Source: a virus. From it: DNA of 44,358 bases. Location of the stretch: IMG/VR virus record IMGVR_UViG_3300036791_000441, positions 1 to 44,358 of that record; one strand, given 5' to 3'. Shown one piece after another: positions 30,331-39,428 of the stretch. The stretch's first letter is position 1. Each line of letters starts with the position of its first letter. A program made the position numbers and the translations under genes. The notes under the pieces are model-generated. The model was not told the origin of the DNA. It saw nothing but the letters and a program-made list of their open reading frames with translations, and ran no database searches.

Positions 30331-31899
30331 TCACCACCCTCCGACGCGGCGTTGTTCGCGTTCGTGCTTGCGTTCCTTCTTGGCGCTCTCGATGACCCAG
30401 CCATAGGTCAGCAGCGCGGGCTCCTTCTTCTTCACCACGGCTGACCGTTGTCCCCTCAAGCTGAACAACCCCAGACCGAACAGGGAGAGCGTGTCAACGA
30501 AATCGTCGTGCGCGCCTTGCGGAAACTTCAGCAACTGGTCGTAGGCCTCGGGCCACCAGCGCGTGAAGCCGGGAAAGAGAATCTTCATCATCGAAGTGCG
30601 GGCCTGCACGCTTTGCGCGCGGGTTTGTTTATCCCCCGTCGGCGTCAGCTCGTTGATCGAGCAGAAGACACGCTTCTCCAGCATGCGCTTTCTGAGGAAA
30701 GGCCCTATGGACTTGGAAATATGCCCTTTTTCGGCCCACCAGAACAAAGGTTGATAGCGCTCCATCATGAGCACCATTGTCTCGACCACGAGCGCCGTGT
30801 CAGCCTGCCGCCAGAAGATTTCCGGCTGCACCCAAATCTGGTCGTTCTCGTCGATGCCGATGACCATGAGACACGTCTTGTCACGCCCCTGTTCGAGAGA
30901 CACCGCATGATCAGACGCCGCATAGAACCGCATCTTCTCCTTTGGCGGCATGTCCTGGACCCGGGCATATGTGCGCAGATTGACAGCCTTGAAGAACGAG
31001 CCCTCCTCCGGTGTTGGCCGCCCCTGGTAGAGCGCCTGAAAGCCCCGGATGTCCGTCTCTCGGATGTTGTCGAGGTAATCGCGGTCGAAACGCTCGGGCC
31101 ACAGTGCCTCGCCCTTCTGGCGGCCCAAAACGTCCTTCTCGCCTGCGATGGCAGGCATGTTGATGACACGCCAGCGCTTCGCCTCGGTTTCCGAGTAGCA
31201 CGCGTTCAGCGGATCGGTGAGCCGACCGATCAAATCGTCTTCGTGCCAGCGGGTTTGGATGATGACGATGGCACCGCGCTTTGTGGTGAGGCGCGTTTGC
31301 AGGACTTGGGTGTACCAAGACCACAATTGCTCGCGGATGGTCGGGGAATCAGCTTCTTTGCGGTCTTTTATCGGGTCATCGAGCAAAATCACGTCGGCGC
31401 CGCGCCCGGTGGCACCCGAACCGCGCCCCAGGAAGAACAAAATGCCGCCGTCGGTCGTTTCGAGGCGATCCATGCTCGCCGAGCCCGCTCGAAGCTGCGT
31501 TTTTGGGAAAACTTGGTTGAAAAGTGGGTTTTCCACGAGGTTTCGGACGGCTCTACCATGGTCCCACGCAAATTTTTCACTGTAAGTCGCCATGATTACG
31601 GATTTGGACGGGTCCCGGCCCGCTAACCAGGCCGCAAACATGTGCGTGGCGAGCTTCGTCTTGCCGTGCCTCGGCGGCATCGACACCTGAAGCCGCAGAA
31701 AATTGCCTTTTTCGACTTCTTCGAGGGCAGCACCCAGCACTTGAAGGTGTTTCGCCGGTCGATAGAGGCTCAGAGACACGTCATCGGGGTCGTCGGGGAC
31801 CGGCATCATGAACTTGGCGAACGAAACAAGGTCCTGGCGAGCCGCGAGAACTGCTTTTTTGCGTTCGAGAAGCCGTTTAAGCTGATGCCGGTCGCTCAT
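30331..31899 (-). CDS. Terminase large subunit
   Basis: A 522-residue packaging motor. The ATPase half has Walker A SMPPRHGKT at residues 73-81, the P-loop type found in P22/T7-like terminases, and Walker B ADVILLDDPI with the acidic pair at 174-175. A coupling motif-like TRWHEDDLIG lies near 220. The nuclease half has the first Asp in YAASDHAVSLE near residue 330 and the last metal-site cluster in HDDFVDTLSLFGLG near 485. It should pump and cut concatemeric DNA at the portal, whose gene follows it by one base. It is far from the candidate small terminase at 39431. Confidence 0.93.
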   Translation of the reverse strand: MSDRHQLKRLLERKKAVLAARQDLVSFAKFMMPVPDDPDDVSLSLYRPAKHLQVLGAALEEVEKGNFLRLQVSMPPRHGKTKLATHMFAAWLAGRDPSKSVIMATYSEKFAWDHGRAVRNLVENPLFNQVFPKTQLRAGSASMDRLETTDGGILFFLGRGSGATGRGADVILLDDPIKDRKEADSPTIREQLWSWYTQVLQTRLTTKRGAIVIIQTRWHEDDLIGRLTDPLNACYSETEAKRWRVINMPAIAGEKDVLGRQKGEALWPERFDRDYLDNIRETDIRGFQALYQGRPTPEEGSFFKAVNLRTYARVQDMPPKEKMRFYAASDHAVSLEQGRDKTCLMVIGIDENDQIWVQPEIFWRQADTALVVETMVLMMERYQPLFWWAEKGHISKSIGPFLRKRMLEKRVFCSINELTPTGDKQTRAQSVQARTSMMKILFPGFTRWWPEAYDQLLKFPQGAHDDFVDTLSLFGLGLFSLRGQRSAVVKKKEPALLTYGWVIESAKKERKHEREQRRVGGW

Positions 31900-32403
31900 T
31901 CAGCGGCGTTTCTTTGTTAGGGAGCTTTTGACGTGTGGCTTGTGCTCCTTTGCCTTGGCGGAACCCTTCTTTGGCTCGTCCTTGCGCTGCTGGTGCTTTT
32001 TGCCGAGGGAGAGATTTAAAGGGGTTCCCTCTTCCAGCGTGGCGACGCGCTCGTCGAGGGCGGCGATGGCCGCCTCGTTGGCCGAGACACGCGCTTCGAG
32101 CGCTTCGAAGCCCGCCTGGACATCGGCGGGATCAAAGGCGGTCTTGGCCACGGTGACGTAGAGCGTCTGCGCCGGTTGCCACTCGCTGCCGGTGTCATTG
32201 GCCACATCGACGGAGCTGAAGTCCCCGGCCCAGGTGCAAGGCGCCTGGTCCCTGGTGAGCACGGTGCCGTCGAGGACCACTGACGTTTCGTCCGTGTTGT
32301 AGTTATCGGCGGCCAGGAAGCCCGGTGTCTTTACCGTGACCACTCCGGCGTCGGGCACCGCCTCGTCAAGGCGATGCTGCCACGCATACGAAGATGCCGT
32401 CAT
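31900..32403 (-). CDS. Hypothetical protein with coiled-coil segment
   Basis: A 167-residue protein. Residues 1-90 are strand-rich (PDAGVVTVKTPGFLAADNYN, then WQPAQTLYVTVAKTAFDPAD). Residues about 95-130 form a coiled coil (FEALEARVSANEAAIAALDE). The end is very basic (KKHQQRKDEPKKGSAKAKEH). The ribosome site is GGAGAAGGCACC. It abuts the terminase gene. It might be a DNA- or head-binding accessory; not recognised. Confidence 0.6.
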   Translation of the reverse strand: MTASSYAWQHRLDEAVPDAGVVTVKTPGFLAADNYNTDETSVVLDGTVLTRDQAPCTWAGDFSSVDVANDTGSEWQPAQTLYVTVAKTAFDPADVQAGFEALEARVSANEAAIAALDERVATLEEGTPLNLSLGKKHQQRKDEPKKGSAKAKEHKPHVKSSLTKKRR

Positions 32404-32415
32404 GGTGCCTTCTCC

Positions 32416-32784
32416 TTACTTTCGTTGCGGAGAATGCCCGTGCGGCCCGCGCTGCTGCTGGTCCGGGTGCCGCTGCTGCTGGTCGTGCAGCCGCTCGGCG
32501 TCTTTCCGGCGCCGGTCGGCGTCTTCCATGCGGTGCTTGAGCTGGTTCTCCGTCTCGTCGGCCTCGGCGTCGTCGACGGGCTGACCGGCGACGTAATCCT
32601 TGTCGCCCGGCTGCGGCAGGGGCCGGTCGTATTCGACTTGCACCGGGTCGCCCTCGACCGGGAGCGGCTGCTGGTGCTGCTCGGCTTCGCGCTTTCTTAC
32701 ATCGGCTTGCTCTTCGACGGCATTCTTGGTGGGATGACCCTGCGCCTGGCCAGGGCGCTCGTCGGAGGATTTGGGCTTGTTCAT
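32416..32784 (-). CDS. Charged low-complexity hypothetical protein
   Basis: A 122-residue, very polar protein (Gln, Glu, Asp, Arg, His), starting at ATG 32784 with GGAG nearby. It contains a patch QPLPVEGDPVQVEYDRPLPQPG and helix-like ENQLKHRMEDADRRRKDAER. The composition suggests a disordered or coiled-coil protein. Located between the lysis genes and terminase. Function unknown. Confidence 0.55.
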   Translation of the reverse strand: MNKPKSSDERPGQAQGHPTKNAVEEQADVRKREAEQHQQPLPVEGDPVQVEYDRPLPQPGDKDYVAGQPVDDAEADETENQLKHRMEDADRRRKDAERLHDQQQRHPDQQQRGPHGHSPQRK

Positions 32785-32829
32785 GGTATATTCTCCAATG
32801 TCTTCAAGGACTTAGTTCTGTGTCTTTCG

Positions 32830-32852
32830 GTGTCTTAATACTTTTAAGACAC
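32830..32852. repeat. AT-rich inverted repeat made of two GTGTCTTAA units
   Basis: GTGTCTTAA (32830-32838) and TTAAGACAC (32844-32852) form a perfect nine-base stem with a TACTT loop. It spans the end of the minus gene at 32844 and the start of the gap before the gene at 32784. A third unit, GTGTCTTTC, lies at 32820. It may be a terminator (AT-rich), an operator, or simply two copies of the genome-wide hexamer. Confidence 0.65.
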
Positions 32853-33203
32853 TCTCACGGGGGAAGGCCTAACACGAATTCCGCCAGCTCCGGCTTTTGG
32901 CGCCCTGGCGCGCGGCGCGGGAGGACGAGGAGCTGCCGGAGCACGGGGCGCTGTCATCGGTAGTGGCGGCCCCGCCATGCCGGGAGGCGCGCCGATCCCT
33001 GGCGGCGGTCCCCCTAGCCCAGGGCTGGGAGGGCCGCCGCTGCCGGGAGCGATGGGCGGCATGGCTGGGGGGCCACCCATCCCTCCTGCTCCGGGGTGCA
33101 TGGTAAGGCTGGCGGGCGCGCCGTGCGCGGCGGCCAGCCCCGCGAGAAGATGCGGAATCCCGGCGCTGCCAGCACCAGGAGCGGGAACGGGAGGAAGGGG
33201 CAT
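32844..33203 (-). CDS. Pro/Gly-rich hypothetical protein
   Basis: A 119-residue protein starting at ATG 33203 behind AGGAG (CTAGGAGAGTGAAA). The frame is open further upstream but that part is a shadow of the lysozyme gene. It opens MPLPPVPAPGAGSAGIPHLL and then is mostly Pro/Gly/Ala/Met repeats (GGPPSPGLGGPPPGIGAPPG) with a basic end. No membrane span. It lies in the lysis cassette. Function unknown. Confidence 0.55.
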   Translation of the reverse strand: MPLPPVPAPGAGSAGIPHLLAGLAAAHGAPASLTMHPGAGGMGGPPAMPPIAPGSGGPPSPGLGGPPPGIGAPPGMAGPPLPMTAPRAPAAPRPPAPRARAPKAGAGGIRVRPSPVRVS

Positions 33204-33205
33204 TT

Positions 33206-33679
33206 TCACTCTCCTAGGGTTTGAACTCGCGGCACGTAGCCCCCGAGAAATTGCACATATTCGCCCTGACGGCGGGGGATGATTTCGGGCGGCTTGTCCC
33301 ACCACAGGATGGCTTCGGCGCAGCCCGCGATGTCGTTGGCATTGAAGCGCTCGACGAAGGTAGCCCCGGTGAAGGCCCCGGTGCCGATGTTGAAGCAGAT
33401 CGAGGCGAAGGCGTCGAACTGATGCTGGGCGATCTGCTGCGTGACGCACTCCATGACGCATTCTTCAAAGTCTTCCAGGTCGGCGGCCAGTATCGCTGCC
33501 GCCTGGTCTTCGGTGATGGTCATGCCGGGTCCCACTTCGGGATCGCCTGCCGCTGAAGTGTGGCCGACGCCAATCGTCCACACGCCCACGCTGTCCTGGT
33601 AGGCCTCCAGCCGCAGGCCTTCGCGCTGGATCAGCATTTCCAGACCGGCCTCCGACATGGCTTGCGGCTGCATCATCAT
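33206..33679 (-). CDS. Endolysin, T4-type lysozyme (GH24)
   Basis: A 157-residue GH24 lysozyme. The catalytic triad fits T4 lysozyme spacing exactly: Glu20 in IQREGLRLEAY, Asp29 in QDSVGVWT, Thr35 just after. GVGHTS and the C-terminal FDAFASICFNIGTGAF and RRQGEYVQFLGGY blocks are also typical. There is no signal peptide, so export relies on a holin or on the small anchored protein upstream. Three consecutive ATG codons open the gene; any may be used. It cuts the glycan strands at the end of infection. Confidence 0.92.
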   Translation of the reverse strand: MMMQPQAMSEAGLEMLIQREGLRLEAYQDSVGVWTIGVGHTSAAGDPEVGPGMTITEDQAAAILAADLEDFEECVMECVTQQIAQHQFDAFASICFNIGTGAFTGATFVERFNANDIAGCAEAILWWDKPPEIIPRRQGEYVQFLGGYVPRVQTLGE

Positions 33680-33680
33680 G

Positions 33681-33911
33681 TCAGCGGGAACCCCCGGATT
33701 TCTCGATCAGCTCGCGCACTTGTTCGCAAGTCTCGACCACGGCGGCGAGCTTGCCGTCGGTGAAGAAGATCGCGCACTGCGTTCCCTGCACCATGTGCTC
33801 ACCTTCTCGTGGTTCACGCAGCATGGTCACTTCCTTGGGATTGACGATGACCTCGTGGCCGCCGCCGTTGTGCAGCACCACCAGGCTCAATGCCAGGACG
33901 AGCGGCCACAT
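33681..33911 (-). CDS. Small membrane-anchored or exported protein of the lysis cassette
   Basis: A 76-residue protein starting at ATG 33911, overlapping the stop of the fibre gene (ATGA). The N terminus is a hydrophobic stretch (MWPLVLALSLVVLH) that may be a signal peptide or anchor. The rest is a small domain (EVIVNPKEVTMLREPREGEH, then GTQCAIFFTDGKLAAVVETC) with two Cys. Directly upstream of the lysozyme. It could be a spanin-like or periplasmic protein, but it lacks a clear holin pattern. Confidence 0.6.
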   Translation of the reverse strand: MWPLVLALSLVVLHNGGGHEVIVNPKEVTMLREPREGEHMVQGTQCAIFFTDGKLAAVVETCEQVRELIEKSGGSR

Positions 33912-35731
33912 CACTGCCCTTCCAGCTCGGCGACGCGCCTGCGCAGCGCCTGAAGCTCGGCGATCACGTAAGGCATCAGCTTCGCGGCATCGACGCCCCA
34001 CGGCGTATGCCCGGGCTCACCAAAGTTTCCGAAGTCCTCGCGCTCGCCGTCGTCGGGCGCATGCACGGCGATGGGCGCGATCTTGATGAGTTCCTGGGCG
34101 ATGAAACCGTGTCCCAGGTCGGTGCCTTTGGCGGCACGCTCATACGCCATGAGTGAAGGTTCGGGCAGATTATCGGGGTTCTCCGGCTTGGCGCCGGAAT
34201 ACAAGACACCGCCGGGCTCACCAATGACGCTGCGCCGGTTTTTCCACCGGAAAGCCACCGGGCGGATGCCGTCGATCACGGCGCCGATGTCCACCTCCTC
34301 GGTGATGTCGCGGACATTCTTCTTCAGGCGCCCGTCCGAGGTGGTGTTGTAGGAGACGCTCGAACCGTTGGTCGAAATGGTGCCGACCAGCGAACTCGTG
34401 CCCCACAGCCAGCCCGCCATGTAGATGTTGGTGTTGTCGGCCCGCCCGAACAGGGCGCCGCCGCCGCCCGAATAGCCCCAGTGCCCCGAGCCCCAGATAT
34501 AAGACGGATTGCCAGCGAACGAATTAGGTGTCGCGCCGAGCGGGCCGACGTAGGTCGAGGCGCGGATGGCGACGTTGTAGAACTCGGCAAGCCCGGCAGC
34601 GGGATAGGTGCCGCTGGGGTTGTAGCCAGCGCTGTAGTATTGCGTGCCGCCTTGGATGGAGAGGCCGCCGAAGGTGGTCAAGGCCTGCGTATTGGTCCCG
34701 CCATTCAGCGTCGTGGTGCCGGAGACCGTGAGATTGCTGGCACAAACCAGCGCCCCGTTCATCGTGTCGCCGCCCTTGCTAAGCGGGAAATTCCAGCTCG
34801 GCGTGATCTGCGCGCCGCCGGTCACGGTGCCAGCGCTGGCACCGCTCGTCGCCCAGGCGAGACACGGCGCGCCCGCCGCCGTAATCACCAGCAAGCCCCA
34901 GCCCTGCGTGGAGTTGGCGGCGACGTAATACTTGGACGTGCCGGGGTCGAAATAGGCGTTGGCGCCAAGATAAGCCTGGCCGCTGTTGTCGCCGGAAACA
35001 CAAGGCTGCCCAGCAGCGCTGGCGGGGCCGACCTTGAGCGCTGGAACATTGGTCGCCGGGTTGAGCGTCAGGTGGTCGAAGGTCACGGCGGCGGTCGCGG
35101 TCAAGGTCGTAAACTTGCCCGCCGCTGGCGTGACGCCGCCGATGGCCATGTTGTCGATGGAGCCCGCCGTCGAAGGCTTGATGACGACGTTGCCGGAAGC
35201 CGGTTGCAGCGAAATCGAACCCGTCGCCGGGTTCATGTTGGTGACGCCGTTCAGCGCCGTGGTGCCGGAAACCGTGAGGTTGCCCGAGACGGTGCCTCCC
35301 GAGATCGGCAGGAAGGCGCCCGTGAGCTTGCCGTCCACGTATTGCTTGGTCGCCGCGCCGAGATTGGCGGAAGGATCAGCATTAAGCACCAAAGCGCCCG
35401 TGAGTGTTCCTCCGGCGATGGGAAGATAATTCCCCACCACGTCGGTCATCGAAGCCAGCTTGTTCCACTGCGAAGGGGTGAATGCTCCAGCGGGCACATT
35501 GGTGTTTGCCGCGTAGATGGCGCCAGCCTGGGACACCATGTCCCCGGTCACGTAGGCCGCAGCCGTCGAAAAGATTCGCACTGCCAGGAGTTTCTGGGCG
35601 TTCTGCGAAGCGTCGATCACCCCGAGCTGCTTGTCCGGGAAATTCGTCCACAGCTCACCGGGCGAGCGCACACCATTGGCGGGAATGTTTCCGGCCACCG
35701 AAGAGCGGAGCGTCTGGATTCTCGATGTCAT
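33911..35731 (-). CDS. Tail fibre/appendage protein with S74 chaperone domain
   Basis: A 606-residue fibre protein. The N-terminal part is strand-rich, with a DVVGNYLPIAGGTLTGALVL repeat and collar-like GAFLPISGGTVSGNLTV. The long middle has repeats of the form NLTVSGTTALNG. The last 140 residues are the intramolecular chaperone (peptidase S74): TTSDGRLKKNVRDIT around residue 470, with the Ser-Asp and Lys that drive self-cleavage, then IRPVAFRWKNRR and GFIAQELIKIAP. A coiled coil ends the protein (LQALRRRVAELEGQ). The chaperone folds the trimer and then cuts itself off. It binds a host surface receptor or glycan. Confidence 0.88.
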   Translation of the reverse strand: MTSRIQTLRSSVAGNIPANGVRSPGELWTNFPDKQLGVIDASQNAQKLLAVRIFSTAAAYVTGDMVSQAGAIYAANTNVPAGAFTPSQWNKLASMTDVVGNYLPIAGGTLTGALVLNADPSANLGAATKQYVDGKLTGAFLPISGGTVSGNLTVSGTTALNGVTNMNPATGSISLQPASGNVVIKPSTAGSIDNMAIGGVTPAAGKFTTLTATAAVTFDHLTLNPATNVPALKVGPASAAGQPCVSGDNSGQAYLGANAYFDPGTSKYYVAANSTQGWGLLVITAAGAPCLAWATSGASAGTVTGGAQITPSWNFPLSKGGDTMNGALVCASNLTVSGTTTLNGGTNTQALTTFGGLSIQGGTQYYSAGYNPSGTYPAAGLAEFYNVAIRASTYVGPLGATPNSFAGNPSYIWGSGHWGYSGGGGALFGRADNTNIYMAGWLWGTSSLVGTISTNGSSVSYNTTSDGRLKKNVRDITEEVDIGAVIDGIRPVAFRWKNRRSVIGEPGGVLYSGAKPENPDNLPEPSLMAYERAAKGTDLGHGFIAQELIKIAPIAVHAPDDGEREDFGNFGEPGHTPWGVDAAKLMPYVIAELQALRRRVAELEGQ

Positions 35732-35768
35732 GGGTATCTACCCTCCCTCGTTGCGCATGTGCGCGGGA

Positions 35769-36275
35769 TCAGAATGTGCCAGCATCAATTGAGAAGTTGT
35801 CGATCTCCGATTTCGTCGGATCGCCGCCGTCGAGACGCGTGGCCATGCTGAGAGAAGCGGTGAAGGCGAGCACCGAAGTGCTGTCGAAAGTGTAAAGCGC
35901 GCCGCCATTGGTGACGACGGCATTGCCCGCGCTCAAGAACGCCGAGAGCGCCGTGTCTTTCCAGGTCAAGGTCGAATCGCTCATCAAGACACGGTTCGCC
36001 CCCGTCGGAGGAGGCACAGTGGCCGCCACAGCCGGATTGGTAGCCAAGCCCCAGGGGTAAGTCGGGCCCGAGCCTGAGACCAGGATTTGGTTTTGCGCAT
36101 TGGCCTTGGGCACCGAGGCGTCGACAGTCACGCCGGGCGTCGAAGACACCACGACCGGCGCGAACTTCATCGACAGCGGAGGACCCAGGCTTTGAACAAC
36201 AGGCGCGTCGTTCACATGCTGCGGCGGCACATTGTCGATGACCAGCGCCAGGTCGAAGGCTGGAGTGGTGCTCAA
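35769..36275 (-). CDS. Small fibre-associated protein
   Basis: A 168-residue protein starting at TTG 36275, overlapping the previous stop (TTGA) behind GGGAGGC. The longer open frame upstream is a shadow of the fibre gene. The sequence is strand-rich (LALVIDNVPPQHV, then NAQNQILVSGSGPTYPWGLA and AFTASLSMATRLDGGD). It lies between two fibre genes and likely attaches to or assists them. No family recognised. Confidence 0.62.
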   Translation of the reverse strand: MSTTPAFDLALVIDNVPPQHVNDAPVVQSLGPPLSMKFAPVVVSSTPGVTVDASVPKANAQNQILVSGSGPTYPWGLATNPAVAATVPPPTGANRVLMSDSTLTWKDTALSAFLSAGNAVVTNGGALYTFDSTSVLAFTASLSMATRLDGGDPTKSEIDNFSIDAGTF

Positions 36276-38839
36276 TTGAGCCTCCCGCGCGTGTCCTTCC
36301 AGCCGAGCGTGTAGATGTTCAGCGTGGTGCCGGTGGTGCCGACAACCCCGTAGATTTGCTGCGTCGTGTTGCTCAGCAGCCAGGCATCGAGATAGCCGTA
36401 GCCGCTCGCCGGGCAATACATGTTGTTGATCTGCGAGCTGTAGGGCGAATAGAGGCCTCCCACGGCGCCCGTGCTGTAAGTGATATTGGCCGACACATGC
36501 GCCTCGACGCTCAGCCCCGGCGGCACCAAGAGCGTGCATAGGAACGGCACATTGCCGGTCGGCGTGCCGCTGTAATTCGCGACCCACGTCGTCCAACTGC
36601 ACTGATCGCCGATCTGCGTGTAGTTGGTGATGTTGAAGGGGGACGGCCCGGTGACGATTGTCCAGATGCGTCTTTTCTTGGTGTAGCCTGACGGCATCGT
36701 CGGCGAGTTGAGCGAGGTCGAAGCCAAGACATCGACCACGCCGCTCGTCGTGTTTTCGATCAGGAAGACGTGGTAGAAGTTGTTGCCCAGCACGCCCGTG
36801 TCGAGCATGCCGCCGTTGCCCGGCGCCCAGGCCGCTAAGCTCTTGGTCAGGCCACTCGGCAAGGTCATCAGCGTCGTCATGTCGTCGCTGAGTGCCACGC
36901 CGCTATTGACGAGGATCGTGGTGTTGCTCTGCCACGCCGTGATCAGGCCGCCGATGAAGCCGCGCAGCGTCTGCTGCACGATGGCCGGAACCGAGGTGAG
37001 CCCGGTCAAGGCCGTGATGTCGCCATTCGCTCCCGACTGCGCCGCCAGGAGGTTCCCTCTGGCTGTCGGCACGCTGGCCACGTCCGAGAGATTGCTGGCC
37101 TTCTGCAAGCCGAGCGCCGCCAGCACCGCAGCGAAGGCGGTCGTAGCGATCTTGGTTGAGTTGTCGCCAGGTGCTGGCGTCGGCGCCGTCGGCGTGCCAG
37201 AGAGGTTCGGCGAAGCGAGAAGCGCGCCACCTACGCCAGTGACATCCGAGGCCTGAAGAGTGACGGCGCCAGCTCGGCCATTGAAAGTGGCCACGCCCGA
37301 AGCCGAGAGCGCGCTGGTGACGAAAGCCGTGGTCGCCAACTGGGTTGTCGAGCTTCCCGGCGATGCCGTGGCCGCCGTCGGCGTGCCGCCGAAATTCGGC
37401 GAGGCGATGGGCGCGCCGCCGATCCCGGTGATGTCCGAGAGCAGCAAGGTCACGTCGCCGCCGCGCCCGTTCCAGCTCGTCACGTCGCCCGTGCCGGTGG
37501 CAGCGTTGGGACCGAACCAGAGGATAAAAATCTTGGCGTCGGCAGGAGGAGCTTCGGTAAAGCTGATCGAGGCGCCGGAAGCCGCATAGGACACTCCCGG
37601 CTGCTGCTGCACGCCGTCGACACTGACTAGCAGTTCTTCGTTGCGCGCCACGCTCACCGGATTGCCGCTGGCCGCCACTGTCAGGCCCGCGAAGGTCGTC
37701 GTCGTGCCGTCCGGGACGATCTGCGTCAAAAGCACCGTATTAGCGCTGCCAGCAGGGCTAAGCTGCGAGGCTGGCGTCAGCACGTCGAAGCCGACTACCG
37801 CGCCGCCGGGGACCCCTCTCAGAAGATGGATCGTAGAGTTGGGAATATCGACCGTGTAGTCGTAATTGGGCTCGATCCGCACCCCGTTCACGAAGGTGTG
37901 AATGCCTTCCGGTGCCTTCGGGTTGAAGCCGAAGGTCAGGCCCGCGTTGTCGGGCACGCTCAGCGGAAAGACCGTCTGCCCCACCGTCGCCGAGTAATAC
38001 ATCGACATGGTGGCCGCCTTGTTCGGCGCGCTCTGGTTGATCCAGGCGGCGCCGTCCCACACCATCATGGCGTCGTCGGTGGTGTTGAAATACATGGCGC
38101 CCACCGGGATCGGATCGCCCGTCGGAGTGAGAGGCGTCGTGGGAGGTCCTGGTAGGGGCCAAGCGCCCTGATACCACCAGGCCATCATCCCAAAAGCGTT
38201 CCCGGCCTTCATGGCCCACCAGCGGGAAGACCAGTGCTCGCCCGTGATGGCATTGATGGCCAGGATGTTCGGCGGGATGGTGCCGGGCATGTATTCGGCC
38301 CAGTCGATGGCTACTTGCGCGTAGTCTTGCGCAGTCGGCGCGGCGCCCGTGTCTACGCCATAAAACCCTCCCGCGTCGTGTCCGAGAACGCCGGTCGGCA
38401 AGGCAGGCGTCACTACCTGGGGGGCTGGGGATTCCTGCATCGCGTTCAGGCGTTCCCGGACGACGTGTAGAGCCGCCAGCGAGCGGCCCACGTTATTAGC
38501 GCTGGTTTCCTCGCGCGCCTTGATCTCTTCGAGTGCCGCCTTGGCTTCGGCGGCGGCACTTAGCGCACTCGCGGCGACGCCGCGCACCTCTCCAAGAAGT
38601 TGACCGGCTTCGTTCACGAGGCGCTGGGAGAAGGCCTGGAAAAGATCGGGATTAAACTGCTCGGCTTCGACCAAACCATTCCTGAGTTTGCCGTCGTCGC
38701 GCACGATGTTTCGCAAGAAGGCGATCATCTCGCGGAAGGCGCGGGCGTGCTCGTCGAACTGGCGCTCCAGGTCGTGAGGCGCCACGGGGCCCGAGCGGAA
38801 AGGGACGATCTTCGAGGGAGGCTTGGGAAACCCGGCCAA
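36272..38839 (-). CDS. Long tail fibre protein
   Basis: An 855-residue fibre. The start chosen is TTG 38839 with AGGA upstream; the frame is open to 39232 but the upstream part is non-coding in style. Residues 1-140 are helical (DLERQFDEHARAFREMIAFL, then coiled coil) and probably attach to the tail. Around residue 255, YFNTTDDAMMVWDGAAW is a common phage appendage motif. The middle has two copies of a repeat (VTSWNGRGGDVTLLLSDITG, then ATFNGRAGAVTLQASDVTGV), typical of fibre shafts. The end may be the receptor-binding tip. It begins 590 bases after the small terminase-like gene. Confidence 0.82.
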   Translation of the reverse strand: MAGFPKPPSKIVPFRSGPVAPHDLERQFDEHARAFREMIAFLRNIVRDDGKLRNGLVEAEQFNPDLFQAFSQRLVNEAGQLLGEVRGVAASALSAAAEAKAALEEIKAREETSANNVGRSLAALHVVRERLNAMQESPAPQVVTPALPTGVLGHDAGGFYGVDTGAAPTAQDYAQVAIDWAEYMPGTIPPNILAINAITGEHWSSRWWAMKAGNAFGMMAWWYQGAWPLPGPPTTPLTPTGDPIPVGAMYFNTTDDAMMVWDGAAWINQSAPNKAATMSMYYSATVGQTVFPLSVPDNAGLTFGFNPKAPEGIHTFVNGVRIEPNYDYTVDIPNSTIHLLRGVPGGAVVGFDVLTPASQLSPAGSANTVLLTQIVPDGTTTTFAGLTVAASGNPVSVARNEELLVSVDGVQQQPGVSYAASGASISFTEAPPADAKIFILWFGPNAATGTGDVTSWNGRGGDVTLLLSDITGIGGAPIASPNFGGTPTAATASPGSSTTQLATTAFVTSALSASGVATFNGRAGAVTLQASDVTGVGGALLASPNLSGTPTAPTPAPGDNSTKIATTAFAAVLAALGLQKASNLSDVASVPTARGNLLAAQSGANGDITALTGLTSVPAIVQQTLRGFIGGLITAWQSNTTILVNSGVALSDDMTTLMTLPSGLTKSLAAWAPGNGGMLDTGVLGNNFYHVFLIENTTSGVVDVLASTSLNSPTMPSGYTKKRRIWTIVTGPSPFNITNYTQIGDQCSWTTWVANYSGTPTGNVPFLCTLLVPPGLSVEAHVSANITYSTGAVGGLYSPYSSQINNMYCPASGYGYLDAWLLSNTTQQIYGVVGTTGTTLNIYTLGWKDTRGRLN

Positions 38840-38898
38840 CGTCAGTCCTGCGTAGAGACACCGAAGGGCCGTGCCGAGGGGCCGAGTGGCTGGGCTGC

Positions 38899-38984
38899 GG
38901 CAGAAATTACCGATTTTCTGCCACGGATACAAGACCGCCCGGGACTGGTTCGAAAGGGGCAAGATCAACCGGGGTCCCGGGCGG
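38899..38984. other. Two adjacent hairpins in the 590-base gap before the long fibre gene
   Basis: GGCAGAAA (38899-38906) pairs with TTTCTGCC (38915-38922), eight pairs. CCGCCCGGGAC (38935-38945) pairs with GTCCCGGGCGG (38974-38984), eleven pairs, with an inner GGTT/AACC (38947-38950 with 38967-38970). They lie about 60-145 bases upstream of the fibre start on the minus strand, within the probable leader. Possible terminator pair or leader structure. The rest of the 38,840-39,430 gap has no convincing gene or promoter that I could fix. Confidence 0.5.
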
Positions 38985-39281
38985 CTTCTCCCTGGCTTGC
39001 TTGGGACACTAAAGCCGAGAGGCCGAGGAGACTGGCCGAGACACGCGGCCAAAGCAAGGGGGGCCGGGCCGGTCCTTTGGCATACGTCTTGCAATAAAGT
39101 ATCCCTGCCGTTTGCTTCCGCAGTCCAATTAGGTTTTCTTAGCGTCTCGACGTATCTGAACCCCTCCCTAAAGACAGCGTGCGACCGGACATCTCGATCA
39201 AGGACAGAAGGACCGCGCCCGCCCCTGTGCACGGCCTTTGAAGCTGGGAATCAGGTCCCGGCCCGACGGACTTAATCCCGG

Positions 39282-39315
39282 ACTTCAGCCGACGGACGAA
39301 ACTTCAGCCGACGGA
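39282..39315. repeat. 15-base direct repeat, 19-base period
   Basis: ACTTCAGCCGACGGA occurs at 39282-39296 and again at 39301-39315, separated by four bases, in the non-coding gap. Two direct copies about two helical turns apart suggest an operator or binding site, but no regulator is assigned. Confidence 0.6.
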
Positions 39316-39400
39316 GAATTTTCTCCAGGGACCGGGCCCGGGCCACGGACGCACGCGCAGGCACCCCCGGGGGCGGACACGCGGGCCTGCCCGCGCGCGA

Positions 39401-39428
39401 GCGCCCGCGCGCCCATGTGCGCGGGCGC
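39401..39428 (-). terminator. GC-rich hairpin after the small terminase-like gene
   Basis: GCGCCCGCGC (39401-39410) pairs with GCGCGGGCGC (39419-39428), ten pairs and an eight-base loop, two bases after the minus-strand stop at 39431. No U-tract. The surrounding 39,340-39,440 is alternating C/G-rich and could also adopt other shapes. Confidence 0.45.

Noticed and set aside
34481-35851. Plus-strand open frame (456 codons) opposite the S74 fibre gene
   Set aside because: Arg/Ala-rich translation without motifs, antisense to a gene with a firm chaperone domain.
38941-38965. tRNA-like GGTTCGAAA T-loop sequence
   Set aside because: No acceptor, D or anticodon arms can be built around it; it lies in the loop of a longer hairpin.
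38840-39232. Upstream extension of the long fibre gene to an ATG at 39232
   Set aside because: The extra 131 residues are Arg/Pro/Leu-rich, cover two hairpins and look non-coding. TTG 38839 has a ribosome site and begins protein-like sequence.
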